Shown: piece by piece, positions 1 to 8,977 of the stretch | Numbering within the stretch: position 1 is the first letter of the stretch | Layout: the number at the start of each line of letters is the position of its first letter | Assembly (NCBI RefSeq): GCF_009601765.2 | Contig: NZ_CP045700.1 | Location: 868,001-932,000 of the forward strand | DNA from: Vibrio algicola | Lineage (GTDB): Bacteria > Pseudomonadota > Gammaproteobacteria > Enterobacterales > Vibrionaceae | Length of the DNA stretch: 64,000 nt | Reading direction: 5' to 3' | Notes under the pieces: model-generated | Told to the model about the DNA's origin: nothing | Seen by the model: only the letters and a program-made list of their open reading frames with translations | Database searches by the model: none | Translations under genes and position numbers: made by a program

Positions 1-653
1 ACAATAAGACCGTGTTTGTACAGCAAAATCCCGATGTGATTGATCAAGGTGTGTTTCATAACGATGTGATTTCAGTCAGCAATGGCAATGTATTATTTCA
101 TCATCAACAAGCGTTTTTAAATCAAGCTCAGGCGTTTAATGAGATCCATCACAAACTTGAAAACCTTGGGGCGCAATTTATGCCCATTGAAGTGCCCACC
201 GCGAAAGTCAGTGTGGAGGATGCAGTAAAAACCTATTTATTTAACAGCCAATTACTGACTAAACCCGATGGCAACATGTTAATTGTGGTGCCCGAAGAAT
301 CAAAAAATAACCCTCGCGTGTGGCACTACTTAAACGAGCTCATCCAAAGCGGTGGCCCAATCAATGAAGTCCGAGTGTTTAACTTACGCGAAAGTATGTG
401 CAATGGCGGTGGGCCTGCTTGTTTACGCTTGCGAGTGGTGCTTAACCAAGCCGAACTTGATGCCACCAATCCGCAAGCCATGCTCACCGACAGCAATTAC
501 ACTGCGTTAACCGCTTGGGTAAATAGCCATTACCGCGACCGTTTAAGTGAAGCCGACTTAGCCGATCCACAATTATTAATCGAAAATTATACCGCCTTAG
601 ATGAACTGACTAAGATCATGAGTTTAGGCTCAATCTATTCATTTCAATCTTAG
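1..653 (+). CDS. astB: N-succinylarginine dihydrolase, C-terminal part (cut by window edge)
   Basis: The frame is already open at the first bases and no start lies in the window, so this is roughly the last 217 residues of a family that is normally about 445 long. AstB converts N2-succinylarginine to succinylornithine, ammonia and CO2 in the cytoplasmic arginine succinyltransferase pathway. The segment [10 protein letters not shown] should hold the catalytic His of the pentein fold, and the C-terminal [11 protein letters not shown] holds the nucleophilic Cys. The next gene, astE, follows on the same strand after 83 bp, as expected for an ast operon. Identification rests on motif and neighbour recognition. 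Confidence 0.93.
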   Translation, partial: NKTVFVQQNPDVIDQGVFHNDVISVSNGNVLFHHQQAFLNQAQAFNEIHHKLENLGAQFMPIEVPTAKVSVEDAVKTYLFNSQLLTKPDGNMLIVVPEESKNNPRVWHYLNELIQSGGPINEVRVFNLRESMCNGGGPACLRLRVVLNQAELDATNPQAMLTDSNYTALTAWVNSHYRDRLSEADLADPQLLIENYTALDELTKIMSLGSIYSFQS

Positions 654-659
654 CAACAT

Positions 660-696
660 CGCCTGTCTATCTATTTAAATTATGGATAAACAGGCG
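660..696 (+). other. Intercistronic hairpin between astB and astE
   Basis: CGCCTGT at 660-666 pairs with ACAGGCG at 690-696, and the stem can extend inward with one mismatch. No T-tract follows. It is more likely an mRNA-processing or stabilising hairpin in the astB-astE transcript than a full terminator. Confidence 0.45.
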
Positions 697-736
697 AAGT
701 GAACATGTTTTATGAAAAGAACCAACAAGGAAGGGT

Positions 737-1870
737 ATGTTTGATTTTTTAGCCGAATCACTTGCAGGTGATGATATATCATCCGCGTCTGGAACAATAA
801 AGAGCAGCGCATCGTCGATAAATTGGCACCGCCCAGACACCGGTATAATTGTCTTTGAACCGACTCAAGATGTGAGTGGCAAACCAGATTTAGAACATAG
901 CATTGATAAAGATGTGGTGATCTCGTGCGCCATACACGGCAATGAAACTGCCCCAGTGGAAATTGTTTCTGAGTTAGTACAAGGTTTACTCACCGGACAA
1001 TACCCTCTCAAGGTTCGTTTAATGGTGATTTTAGGCAACCTGAATGCGATGCGGCTAGGTGAGCGTTATATTGATATCGACTTAAATCGTTTATTTTGTG
1101 GCGCTCATGCCAACCATTCGTCCAATCTTGAAACCCTACGTGCAGAAAAATTAGAACAACAAGTCGGTGAATTCTATCAGGCAGAGCCCCAACACTCACG
1201 TTGGCATTTTGACTTACATACCGCGATCAAACCTTCCCGTCACATTCGTTTTGGTTTATTGCCTTTTGTTGAGTCAGGGCAATATTGCCCAAGTATAATG
1301 AACTGGTTACAAAGCGTAGGATTAGAAGCATTGGTGATCAATCATGCCCCTGCCTCGACCTTTAGTTATTTTACCAGCCATCTATTTAATGCCGAAAGTT
1401 GCACCTTAGAACTTGGTAAAGCGCTTCCTTTTGGCAGTAATGATTTAAGCCAGTTTGAAGGCATCCGCAACGGCTTGATCCATTTAATAAACAATAACTT
1501 CTCAAGCACCAATCCCGATCAAAAAGCGGCGCCAATCATATATAAAGTGGCACAACAACTGACCAAAGTGACTGACCAGTTTCGCTTTAATATCAATGAA
1601 AACAGTCACAACTTCACCGAGTTTAAACAAGGCACCCTACTTGCCAGTGACCAAAACACACTATATATGGTCAAAGAAAATGCCGAGTATCTTTTGTTTC
1701 CTAACAGCAAAGTCAAAACAGGATTTCGAGCGGGGTTGATGTTGAAACGAGTGGATACATTAAAGCACTTACTTATTAAAGGTGAAAAAAGCGGCATTGC
1801 TGATCATGATTTTGACTCGTTTATCAATGAACTTGATAGCGAACAGCAGAAAGAAAACCTTTCAGATTAA
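737..1870 (+). CDS. astE: Succinylglutamate desuccinylase
   Basis: AstE is the last enzyme of the arginine succinyltransferase pathway. It cleaves N-succinylglutamate to succinate and glutamate and is a zinc enzyme of the M14-like AstE/AspA family. The zinc-site motif HGNETAPVE gives His67 and Glu70, and the third ligand is probably His161 in HFDLHTAI. The stretch GERYIDIDLNRLF is typical of the family. The ATG at 737 has a strong AAGGAAGGG ribosome site just upstream. At 377 residues it is some 30 longer than most AstE proteins, with an acidic polar tail (about 350-377). It converges with the next gene and overlaps it by 4 bp. Confidence 0.93.
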   Translation: MFDFLAESLAGDDISSASGTIKSSASSINWHRPDTGIIVFEPTQDVSGKPDLEHSIDKDVVISCAIHGNETAPVEIVSELVQGLLTGQYPLKVRLMVILGNLNAMRLGERYIDIDLNRLFCGAHANHSSNLETLRAEKLEQQVGEFYQAEPQHSRWHFDLHTAIKPSRHIRFGLLPFVESGQYCPSIMNWLQSVGLEALVINHAPASTFSYFTSHLFNAESCTLELGKALPFGSNDLSQFEGIRNGLIHLINNNFSSTNPDQKAAPIIYKVAQQLTKVTDQFRFNINENSHNFTEFKQGTLLASDQNTLYMVKENAEYLLFPNSKVKTGFRAGLMLKRVDTLKHLLIKGEKSGIADHDFDSFINELDSEQQKENLSD

Positions 1871-2637
1871 CCCACCAAACTCAACAACCACAATACCAAC
1901 CACCAAACCATAGTTAAAACCGAGATCACTAAGGTAAAAGCTGAGATGTTCAGCCACACATGAAACGTCCAACCAAGTAGTTCGCTTTGATTGGATAGTA
2001 AGTAAATCGAGGCAAACCATGCCGCGCATAATACCGCGCCAACCAGCAGGCCCCCTTTCAATGCGTGTTTAAAATCCGCAGTACTCGGCACGCAATGAAA
2101 ACACACCAATGAGGCCAATAATAACCACAAGACATTGAGCCAACTGGTGGTCGAAAAAGTAAAAATCTGCCCCCATAACATCAACGCATGCTGCCAAATC
2201 GACGAGACCAACTCTAACAATGATGGGGTAAATAAGTGACGGCGACTGGATTCAACTAAGTGAATGTCAAGATGAGTCGCCAGCCCCCATAGTGCCAACA
2301 TCGCCACCAGCATGGGCGCTATCGCAATAAAGAACATCCCTACCGATTGATATATCGAGCGTCGATTCCAATTATGTTCGACATAACCTAAGCGTCCATC
2401 TTGACCAAACTGGAAAAATTTTATCTTGTGAATTTTATGCCTAAACAACAACGCCATCACCGCGTGGGATAACTCATGCAATGGCGTCCCAAACATCGCC
2501 GATGCATAAAACATCCCTTTAGACAAAGGACGCTGCGCAATCTTACGCCCAAGCGCACGGCTTAGCCCTTGATGGACAACAATCAGCAGCGTGATAGGGC
2601 TAAGTAGTAATAGAAAAGCAATCGCGAAAATCAGCAT
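1867..2637 (-). CDS. Integral membrane protein with HExxH motif (M50-like)
   Basis: A 256-residue hydrophobic protein with an N-terminal membrane segment (about 1-21) and several more helices towards the C-terminus. HELSH at residues 54-58, in GTPLHELSHAVMALLF, fits a zinc metallopeptidase HExxH in or beside a membrane helix, as in M50 site-2-protease-like proteins. I see no clear second NPDG-type metal motif, so proteolytic activity is not shown. The gene is convergent with astE (4 bp overlap) and seems to stand alone. A conserved non-peptidase membrane protein is the alternative. Confidence 0.65.
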   Translation of the reverse strand: MLIFAIAFLLLLSPITLLIVVHQGLSRALGRKIAQRPLSKGMFYASAMFGTPLHELSHAVMALLFRHKIHKIKFFQFGQDGRLGYVEHNWNRRSIYQSVGMFFIAIAPMLVAMLALWGLATHLDIHLVESSRRHLFTPSLLELVSSIWQHALMLWGQIFTFSTTSWLNVLWLLLASLVCFHCVPSTADFKHALKGGLLVGAVLCAAWFASIYLLSNQSELLGWTFHVWLNISAFTLVISVLTMVWWLVLWLLSLVG

Positions 2638-2792
2638 AAAATGGCATGTAGGTCGGAAGTTAGAAGTAGTGGCATGTTAGCACGGATCAAAGCTGAACTT
2701 TTATCACTAAGACTCGAATTTAAGGAACATAAATAGCAGTCGTATTTAATAACTATTGTATTTAATAACAATCGCGTCGAATAACAACTGGG

Positions 2793-2842
2793 TTCACAAT
2801 TTGTGAATGGTGTAATTTGATGCTATATTCACATTTAGTGAA
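2793..2842 (+). promoter_or_regulatory. higBA promoter with two HigA operators
   Basis: Two inverted repeats of the form TTCAC-N5-GTGAA lie at 2793-2807 and 2828-2842, with centres 35 bp apart. A good promoter fits between them: -35 TTGTGA at 2801-2806, a 17-bp spacer and -10 TATATT at 2824-2829. One operator overlaps the -35 box and the other covers the end of the -10 box and the likely start site. This is the arrangement expected for autorepression by the HigBA complex. Confidence 0.75.
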
Positions 2843-2856
2843 CCAAGAGGGGTTTT

Positions 2857-3168
2857 ATGCACGTCATATCAAGAAAGCCATTTAGTGATGCATCTCGAAA
2901 ATATCCTAATGATGCTACCGCGATCGATGCATTATATAAATCATTAAAAAATAACAACTTCTCAAATCCTTTAGAGATGAAAAATGTATACCCTAGTTTA
3001 GATAACTTTAAATACAAAGATAAATGGTATGTTTTAGATATCGGTGGCAATAATTTACGTCTAATCACCTTCATTGAATTTAGAGATCATCGAATGTTCG
3101 TAAAGTGTATTGTCCCTCATGCTGAATACGACAAGCTATGCTCAAGGTATGCCAAGGAGTCCAAATGA
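2857..3168 (+). CDS. higB: HigB-type mRNA interferase toxin
   Basis: A 103-residue RelE-superfamily toxin that would cut mRNA on translating ribosomes. It resembles E. coli HigB closely in length and in the core block YPSLDNFKYKDKWYVLDIGG followed by NNLRLI; the family catalytic region with basic and aromatic residues lies in the C-terminal half. The ATG at 2857 follows AAGAGGGG. The stop overlaps the higA start (ATGA at 3165-3168), so the two are translationally coupled, with the toxin first as is usual for hig loci. Confidence 0.92.
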   Translation: MHVISRKPFSDASRKYPNDATAIDALYKSLKNNNFSNPLEMKNVYPSLDNFKYKDKWYVLDIGGNNLRLITFIEFRDHRMFVKCIVPHAEYDKLCSRYAKESK

Positions 3169-3593
3169 AAAATTTCAATCAACTAAAATCAACAGCATTA
3201 GAACTATTTACCATGGCAAGCTTTGTCGGTCATATCTCCAACGATGAAGAATACACAGAAGCATTAGCGCTGATGGAAGAACTCATTGAGGAGTATGATC
3301 TTTATAAGCCTTTAATCGAAGTTCTCGCAGTATCAATAGAGCGTTGGGAAGATAATGCGGATGAGTTTGCCGAATTTAATCGTCGGATTGAAGGTTTAGA
3401 TAACGGCGTTGCGACTTTGCGAGTATTAATGGATCAATACCAATTGAAAGCTGACGATCTAAAAGATGTTATCGGCGGAAAAAGCTTGGTATCGATGATC
3501 TTAAATGGGTCGCGAAAGCTAACCAAAGAACACATCCAAGCCATTTCTTCTAAATATAACATTAGCCCTGCGTTATTTTTTGCTAGCGTATAA
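3165..3593 (+). CDS. higA: HigA antitoxin, HTH protein
   Basis: The ATG at 3165 is chosen because it has AAGGAG at about 3154-3159 and overlaps the higB stop; a longer frame from 3138 has no such support. The 142-residue product resembles E. coli HigA along its length, including DEFAEFNRRIEG, LRVLMDQYQL and the C-terminal XRE-type helix-turn-helix with SMILNGSRKLTKEHIQ and the ending ISPALF. It should bind and neutralise HigB and repress the operon through the two palindromes upstream. No other gene shares the operon. Confidence 0.92.
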   Translation: MKNFNQLKSTALELFTMASFVGHISNDEEYTEALALMEELIEEYDLYKPLIEVLAVSIERWEDNADEFAEFNRRIEGLDNGVATLRVLMDQYQLKADDLKDVIGGKSLVSMILNGSRKLTKEHIQAISSKYNISPALFFASV

Positions 3594-3603
3594 AACCGAA
3601 CTT

Positions 3604-3630
3604 GGCCGCTATTTGGCATGAATCGCGGCC
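3604..3630. terminator. Possible hairpin terminator between higA and serine lyase
   Basis: GGCCGC at 3604-3609 can pair with GCGGCC at 3625-3630 between two convergent genes. There is no T-tract on either side, so a terminator role is only suggested by position. Confidence 0.35.
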
Positions 3631-3688
3631 GGATATTCGCTCTCCCAAAAAACCACTCTTTACAGTGTAAATTCACCCATTCAGGACA

Positions 3689-5059
3689 TCACTCACATGG
3701 GGGCGCTAAATGGATCAAAGCCAAGCCGCCGAGTGAGGTTTCTCGGTATTTTCGGTTCATGTCTTTGCCGGTTTCAAACATGGTCGCGATCACTTTGTCT
3801 AGCGATACCACGCTTTTACTGTTGCGCCTTAATGCCATACGCGAAGCATTGATGGCCTTCATTGCGCCCATAGCGTTACGTTCAATACAGGGCACTTGCA
3901 CTAAGCCGCCAATCGGATCGCAAGTCATGCCGAGTGAATGTTCCATTGCAATTTCTGCCGCCACGCAAATTTGCTCGTTAGTGCCACCGCATAACGCGGC
4001 TAAACCAGCCGCAGCCATCGATGATGACACGCCGATCTCACCTTGGCAGCCAACTTCCGCACCAGAAATCGAGGCATTGGTTTTGTATAAAATGCCGATC
4101 GCCCCTGCAATTGCAAAAAAGTCGATTAACTTATTGGTATTTAACGCTTCAATAAAACGATGATAGTACATCAATACTGCAGGGATCACGCCAGCGGCAC
4201 CATTGGTAGGAGAAGTCACCACTTGACCACCCGCGGCATTTTCTTCACTGACGGCAAAGGCGAACAAGTTAATCCAATCCATAATTTCCATTGGATCGGT
4301 ACTTAAATGGGAGCCACTTTCTAAACGCATGCGTAAGTTTGGCGCACGACGTACCACCCCTAATCCGCCGTCTAAAATACCTTCCGTTTCAAAACCGCGT
4401 TGCATGCACTGACTCATCACTTGCCAAATTTGATCTGATTTAGTCCGAATGGCGTCCATTTCAAAAAATGACAATTCATTACGCAACACCATTTTGGCTA
4501 ACGATAAGTTATGGCTATCCGCTTGTTGCAACATCGATTCGGCGTCATGGAAAGGAAACTCCACCGCCACCGTTTCCTCTTTTCCTCTATTTTGCATTTG
4601 AGTCGAGGTAAGAATAAACCCGCCACCGATCGAATAATAAATTTCACTGACTAGCTCTTGATCATGTTTATTTAACGCGGTGATCACCATGCCATTTTCA
4701 TGCAGAGGTAAGTTGGTTTTAAGAAATTGAATGTCGCTATCGTAATCAAACTCAATGCTATTCGTGTCACTTAAAGCTAACTGCTGACGCTCTAATGCCA
4801 CCTTTAAAGTTTGATTGGCCGCAGCGATATCAATGGCGTCGGGACGATTCCCCAGCACGCCCAGAATTACTGCTCGATCGGTATGATGACCAATGCCGGT
4901 TAACGACAATGAACCGTATAAATCGACCCGAATACGACTGACATTGTCTAAGTGCGGTTGCATTAATTGACTGAATTGAAACCCTGCGATCATAGGGCCA
5001 TTGGTGTGAGAACTGGACGGCCCAACGCCTATCTTAAAAATATCAAAAATGGATAACAT
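3689..5059 (-). CDS. sdaA: L-serine ammonia-lyase, single-chain iron-sulfur type
   Basis: Deaminates L-serine to pyruvate and ammonia using a 4Fe-4S cluster. The beta-type N-terminal domain carries GVGPSSSHTNGP, which contributes the serine-binding SSSHT loop. The C-terminal alpha domain holds the cluster cysteines in CGGTNEQIC, MTCDPIGG and VPCIERNA. Of two adjacent ATGs (5062 and 5059) the second has the better distance to GAGG, giving 456 residues, which is normal for SdaA/SdaB/TdcG. A longer upstream extension is open but has no ribosome site. No sdaC transporter gene is adjacent. Which paralogue (SdaA or SdaB) it is cannot be settled here. Confidence 0.92.
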   Translation of the reverse strand: MLSIFDIFKIGVGPSSSHTNGPMIAGFQFSQLMQPHLDNVSRIRVDLYGSLSLTGIGHHTDRAVILGVLGNRPDAIDIAAANQTLKVALERQQLALSDTNSIEFDYDSDIQFLKTNLPLHENGMVITALNKHDQELVSEIYYSIGGGFILTSTQMQNRGKEETVAVEFPFHDAESMLQQADSHNLSLAKMVLRNELSFFEMDAIRTKSDQIWQVMSQCMQRGFETEGILDGGLGVVRRAPNLRMRLESGSHLSTDPMEIMDWINLFAFAVSEENAAGGQVVTSPTNGAAGVIPAVLMYYHRFIEALNTNKLIDFFAIAGAIGILYKTNASISGAEVGCQGEIGVSSSMAAAGLAALCGGTNEQICVAAEIAMEHSLGMTCDPIGGLVQVPCIERNAMGAMKAINASRMALRRNSKSVVSLDKVIATMFETGKDMNRKYRETSLGGLALIHLAPPCE

Positions 5060-5272
5060 CATTACCTCAAAATAAATCATAGCCACTATGAATATTATAG
5101 TTAAATTTGTTAATAGGTGATGCTTAAAAAATGAAATGAAATATAAATGACATCGAATCAACTAAAAACTGAAAGATAACTGCAGGCAAAGTGTCACATT
5201 TGTTGTCTAGGATGCGTTATGTACTTACTTACCACGCTGTATTTACTGACCTAGTCCAAAGGAATCGACACT

Positions 5273-6325
5273 ATGAAACGTTTGTTAATCAGTACCACTT
5301 TAATGGCAACGCTTTTTTCTGCCCATACTTTCGCCCAAAATAATGACATCCAACCTTTAATTGATGCCGCTAAAAAAGAAGGTCAGGTTTACAGTATTGG
5401 CATGCCAGATACTTGGGCTAACTGGAAAGGCACTTGGCAAGACTTGCAACAACAATATGGCTTAAAGCATCAAGATACCGATATGAGTTCGGCGCAAGAG
5501 ATCGCAAAGTTTGATGCCGAAAAAAACAACGCCACCGCCGATATTGGTGATGTCGGTTTTGCATTTGCACGTATCGCGGTCAAAAAAGGTGTCACTCAAC
5601 CATATAAACCGACCACATGGGACAGCATCCCAGATTGGGCAAAAGACAAAGAAGGTAATTGGGCACTGGCTTATACCGGCACTATCTCTTTTATTTCCAA
5701 TAATAATCTGGTTAAAAACCCACCAAAAACATGGGATGACCTGTTAAAAGGCGATTACAAAGTCACCGTAGGAGATGTGGGTGTTGCCGCGCAAGCCAAT
5801 AACGCCGTTCTAGCGGCAGCCTTCGCTAAAGGTGGCAGTGAGAAAAACCTGCAACCTGCGCTTGATTTATTTGCCAAACTCGCTAAACAAGGTCGTTTAT
5901 CTTTTACCGACCCAAGTGTTGCTAACCTTGAAAAAGGCGAAGTCGAAGTTGCCATTTTGTGGGATTTCAATGCGCTTAACTACCGTGACCAAATCGACCG
6001 TAGCCGTTTTACGGTGAGCATTCCTCAAGACGGTTCAGTTATTTCCGGTTACACCACCATCATCAATAAATACGCTAAAAACCCGAATGCCGCCAAACTG
6101 GCGCGTGAATATATCTTTAGCGATAAAGGCCAAATCAATTTAGCCGATGGTTATGCCCGCCCTATCCGCACCAGTGTTAAGTTGCCACAAGCGATTCAAG
6201 ATAAATTATTGCCTAACTCTCAATACACTCATGTTCACCCAGTCAGCGACTTTGCGGCATGGGAAAAATCAGCCCGTCAATTGCCGCGTCAATGGCAAGA
6301 AAACGTGTTAATCAGTCAGCAATAG
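5273..6325 (+). CDS. ABC transporter periplasmic binding protein (organophosphate-type system?)
   Basis: A 350-residue family-1 extracellular solute-binding protein with a clear signal peptide (MKRLLISTTLMATLFSAHTFA, cut near residue 21). The mature protein has the familiar two-lobe signatures, such as KTWDDLLKGDYKVTVGD and a C-terminal AREYIFSDKGQ, as in the Fe3+/phosphonate/polyamine binding-protein group. It is the first gene of a six-gene operon (gaps of 1 to 13 bp or overlaps) with two permeases, an ATPase and two phosphoester-cleaving enzymes. The ligand is therefore inferred to be a phosphorylated organic compound; the sequence does not identify it. AAAGGAATCG precedes the ATG. Confidence 0.8.
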   Translation: MKRLLISTTLMATLFSAHTFAQNNDIQPLIDAAKKEGQVYSIGMPDTWANWKGTWQDLQQQYGLKHQDTDMSSAQEIAKFDAEKNNATADIGDVGFAFARIAVKKGVTQPYKPTTWDSIPDWAKDKEGNWALAYTGTISFISNNNLVKNPPKTWDDLLKGDYKVTVGDVGVAAQANNAVLAAAFAKGGSEKNLQPALDLFAKLAKQGRLSFTDPSVANLEKGEVEVAILWDFNALNYRDQIDRSRFTVSIPQDGSVISGYTTIINKYAKNPNAAKLAREYIFSDKGQINLADGYARPIRTSVKLPQAIQDKLLPNSQYTHVHPVSDFAAWEKSARQLPRQWQENVLISQQ

Positions 6326-6338
6326 TGTAGGAAATAGC

Positions 6339-7235
6339 ATGAATCACAAGGTCATCTTAGTGCTCCTCGATGGCCTCAATTACCAAGTAGCTCATGATTG
6401 TATGGGCTACTTAAATGGATTAATTGAGCAAAATCGAGCAACACTATTTCAACTTCAATCCGAGCTACCTTCAATGTCTCGGCCTCTTTATGAATGCCTT
6501 TTAACCGGCGTTCGACCTGTAGATAGCGGCATCGTGAATAATCAAATTGTTCGCTTATCTAAGCATGAGTCCGTATTCAGTTTAGCCAAGCAACAAGGGA
6601 AAGTAACCGCTGCTGCTGCCTATCATTGGATGAGCGAGTTGTACAACCAAGCCCCTTATGATGCAGTTCGAGATAGATTTACTCATAATACATCGATGAA
6701 TATTCAACATGGTTATTTTTATCACTGGGACCATTATCCCGATGAAGCGTTATTTCTTGATGCCGACTATTTACGTCGCCGTTATCAACCCGATTTTTTG
6801 TTAATACACCCAATGAACATTGATGATACAGGGCATAAATTTGGCTTAGATTCGCGCCAATATCGTAACTGCGCTCGCGCTGCCGATATCCACCTTTCCA
6901 ATTACATCGACCAGTGGTTAAGCGATGGCTATCAAATATTGGTCACTAGTGATCACGGTATGAATAATGATTTGTCTCATGGCGGTATTTTGCCACAGGA
7001 ACGAGAAGTGCCTTTATTTGTGATTGGCGATGCGTTTAACCATCAAGCTCCAACCAATAAAGAGGCACTCCCTGCAACAATAAAACAAACTGAGATCTGT
7101 GGCAGCGTATGCCAATTGCTGGGGTTAAACCACAACAAGGCTTATTACTCGTCCTTTTTTACGACCGATGCCACCTGTACATTGGCAGCGTCTTCATCAA
7201 CCAACAATACGGCCTCAAACCATGACCAGAAGTAG
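6339..7235 (+). CDS. Alkaline-phosphatase-superfamily phosphodiesterase, cytoplasmic
   Basis: A 298-residue type-I phosphodiesterase/nucleotide-pyrophosphatase-like enzyme. The expected metal and nucleophile motifs are present: VLLDG (Asp11), PSMSRP with Ser45 or Ser47 as likely nucleophile, IDDTGHKFG near residue 162, TSDHGM near 203 and SHGG shortly after. This fold covers nucleotide pyrophosphatases, phosphodiesterases and phosphonoacetate hydrolase. There is no signal peptide, so it should act on imported substrate in the cytoplasm. It lies between the binding protein and permease genes of an ABC importer, and its end overlaps the first permease by 14 bp. The exact substrate is unknown. 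Confidence 0.82.
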   Translation: MNHKVILVLLDGLNYQVAHDCMGYLNGLIEQNRATLFQLQSELPSMSRPLYECLLTGVRPVDSGIVNNQIVRLSKHESVFSLAKQQGKVTAAAAYHWMSELYNQAPYDAVRDRFTHNTSMNIQHGYFYHWDHYPDEALFLDADYLRRRYQPDFLLIHPMNIDDTGHKFGLDSRQYRNCARAADIHLSNYIDQWLSDGYQILVTSDHGMNNDLSHGGILPQEREVPLFVIGDAFNHQAPTNKEALPATIKQTEICGSVCQLLGLNHNKAYYSSFFTTDATCTLAASSSTNNTASNHDQK

Positions 7236-8178
7236 TATTGATATCAGCCAGTTATCAGTAAAAAAAGCTGAAGCACACTATGAAAAACAATCCGAAAACG
7301 GCTCTAACAATCCAGCAAGTAAACCCGTTAAATCAACAATGTCGGTTTGGTTGAAGCGCTTTAAGCCTGCACTGTGGTTTATTCCATTCTCAGTGGTTTT
7401 CTATTTATTTCAACTAGCGCCCATGTTTTGGGTCTTGGTCAATAGCTTTATTTATGACGGTGAATGGTCGGTAACAAATTATCATGACATTCTTAATTCT
7501 AAGTTTATGCTGCAAGGTTTCAGTAACAGTATTTGGTTGTCCGCTTGGGCGAGTATTTTAGGTTTAGTGATCGCCGCTTTACTGGTTTCGTCATTACGAC
7601 ATCTAGACAATAAGATCCGTGATTGTGTGATTGCCTTTACCAATATGAGCAGTAATTTTTCCGGAGTGCCGCTCTCATTCGCTTTTATCATTATTCTAGG
7701 CGTGAATGGCGCGCTCACCTTGTTACTAAAGCAATATGGATTGATCGATGACTTTAATCTTTACGGAAAATGGGGATTATTAGCCATCTATGTTTACTTC
7801 CAAATTCCATTAGCGGTATTACTGCTCTATCCCGCTTTTGACAGCCTAAAACCCGATTGGAAAGAAGCCGCCGCGTTACTGGGAGCCAACACCTATCAAT
7901 ATTGGTGGCGGATCGCGCTGCCAGTTTTAACCCCTGCATTGCTAGGAACCTTTATCATTTTAATTGCCAATGCAATTGGCGCGTATGCCAGCGTGTATGC
8001 GTTAACCGGTGGCAGTTACAACCTTGTCACCATACGCATTGCCAGTCTGGTATCGGGAGATTTATTCCTAGAGCCTAATTTAGCTGCGGCAATTTCAGTA
8101 TTACTGCTTGCCTTGTTAGCCTTTATTACTGTGATTAATCAATGGTTAATTTCAAGGAGTTACCATGTTAAACACTAA
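7222..8178 (+). CDS. ABC transporter permease, first subunit
   Basis: An inner-membrane permease of the binding-protein-dependent type. A hydrophilic N-terminal stretch of about 45 residues precedes the first of about six membrane helices. The EAA loop that docks to the ATPase is visible as WKEAAALLGANTYQYWWRI. I place the start at the ATG at 7222 (318 residues), since upstream codons from 7168 run in the opposite phase through the phosphodiesterase end. No strong ribosome site is seen, so translation may be coupled to the upstream gene through the 14-bp overlap. It pairs with the next permease. Confidence 0.85.
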   Translation: MTRSSIDISQLSVKKAEAHYEKQSENGSNNPASKPVKSTMSVWLKRFKPALWFIPFSVVFYLFQLAPMFWVLVNSFIYDGEWSVTNYHDILNSKFMLQGFSNSIWLSAWASILGLVIAALLVSSLRHLDNKIRDCVIAFTNMSSNFSGVPLSFAFIIILGVNGALTLLLKQYGLIDDFNLYGKWGLLAIYVYFQIPLAVLLLYPAFDSLKPDWKEAAALLGANTYQYWWRIALPVLTPALLGTFIILIANAIGAYASVYALTGGSYNLVTIRIASLVSGDLFLEPNLAAAISVLLLALLAFITVINQWLISRSYHVKH

Positions 8179-8977
8179 AACGATGCTCCCTTCATCTTCC
8201 AGTGTATTGATCCATAAATTTATCGTTTACGGCATTGTTGGGGTCATGTTATTACCGATCCTTGCCACACTGTTGTATTCATTTTCATCCCGTTGGGGAG
8301 CCACCATATTACCCGACGGTTTAACTTTTGATTGGTATTATCAATTATTAACCGATGACCGATTTATTGCTGCATTTGGGCGCTCGTTAATCTTAGGCTT
8401 TAGCTCACTACTCTTGAGTGTGGTGTTAATTCTGCCGACTATTTTCGTGGTGTTTTATTACTTCCCAAAAATGGATAAAGTAATGAACATTTTGATATTA
8501 CTGCCATTTGCGGTGCCGCCCGTGGTGTCATCAGTCGGTTTATTACAACTTTATTCCGACAGCGCCATTCCATTGGTTGGCACCCCTTGGATTTTGATTG
8601 GCACTTACTTCACCATCGCCTTGCCTTTCATGTATCGCGCGATCTCCAACAGCTTTAGCGCCATCAATTTACACGACTTAATGGATGCAGCGCATTTACT
8701 TGGCGCCAGCACCCCAAGAGCTTTCTTTTTAATTGTGTTGCCTAACTTGAAAAAAGGGCTATTGGCTTCTTTGTTTATCTCATTCTCTTTCTTATTAGGC
8801 GAGTTCGTATTTGCCAATATTTTGGTCGGTACGCGCTTTGAAACCATGCAAATTTATCTCTACAACATGCGTCAAACCAGCGGCCACTTTACTTCTGCTT
8901 TAGTGATGACCTATTTCTTATTTATTTTTGTAATGACTTGGCTTGCCAGTCGCTTTAGCCAAGAGGAAAAATCATGA
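8165..8977 (+). CDS. ABC transporter permease, second subunit
   Basis: A 270-residue permease with about six membrane helices and the EAA-type motif LMDAAHLLGASTPRAFFLIV that contacts the ATPase. The ATG at 8165 has AAGGAG at about 8154-8159 and overlaps the preceding permease by 14 bp; its stop overlaps the ATPase start (ATGA). Two separate permease genes resemble the PhnU/PhnV arrangement of 2-aminoethylphosphonate importers rather than the single fused AfuB/FbpB type. This supports, but does not prove, a phosphonate or phosphoester substrate. Confidence 0.85.
   Translation: MLNTKTMLPSSSSVLIHKFIVYGIVGVMLLPILATLLYSFSSRWGATILPDGLTFDWYYQLLTDDRFIAAFGRSLILGFSSLLLSVVLILPTIFVVFYYFPKMDKVMNILILLPFAVPPVVSSVGLLQLYSDSAIPLVGTPWILIGTYFTIALPFMYRAISNSFSAINLHDLMDAAHLLGASTPRAFFLIVLPNLKKGLLASLFISFSFLLGEFVFANILVGTRFETMQIYLYNMRQTSGHFTSALVMTYFLFIFVMTWLASRFSQEEKS

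Noticed and set aside
3618..4163. Long plus-strand frame of 181 codons
   Set aside because: It lies wholly within or beside the serine ammonia-lyase gene on the other strand, has odd composition and no ribosome site.
5162..5272. Pho box before the organophosphate operon
   Set aside because: There are two TGTC-like elements near 5190-5205, but spacing is 12 rather than 11 and flanks do not fit, so phosphate control by PhoB is not supported by sequence alone.
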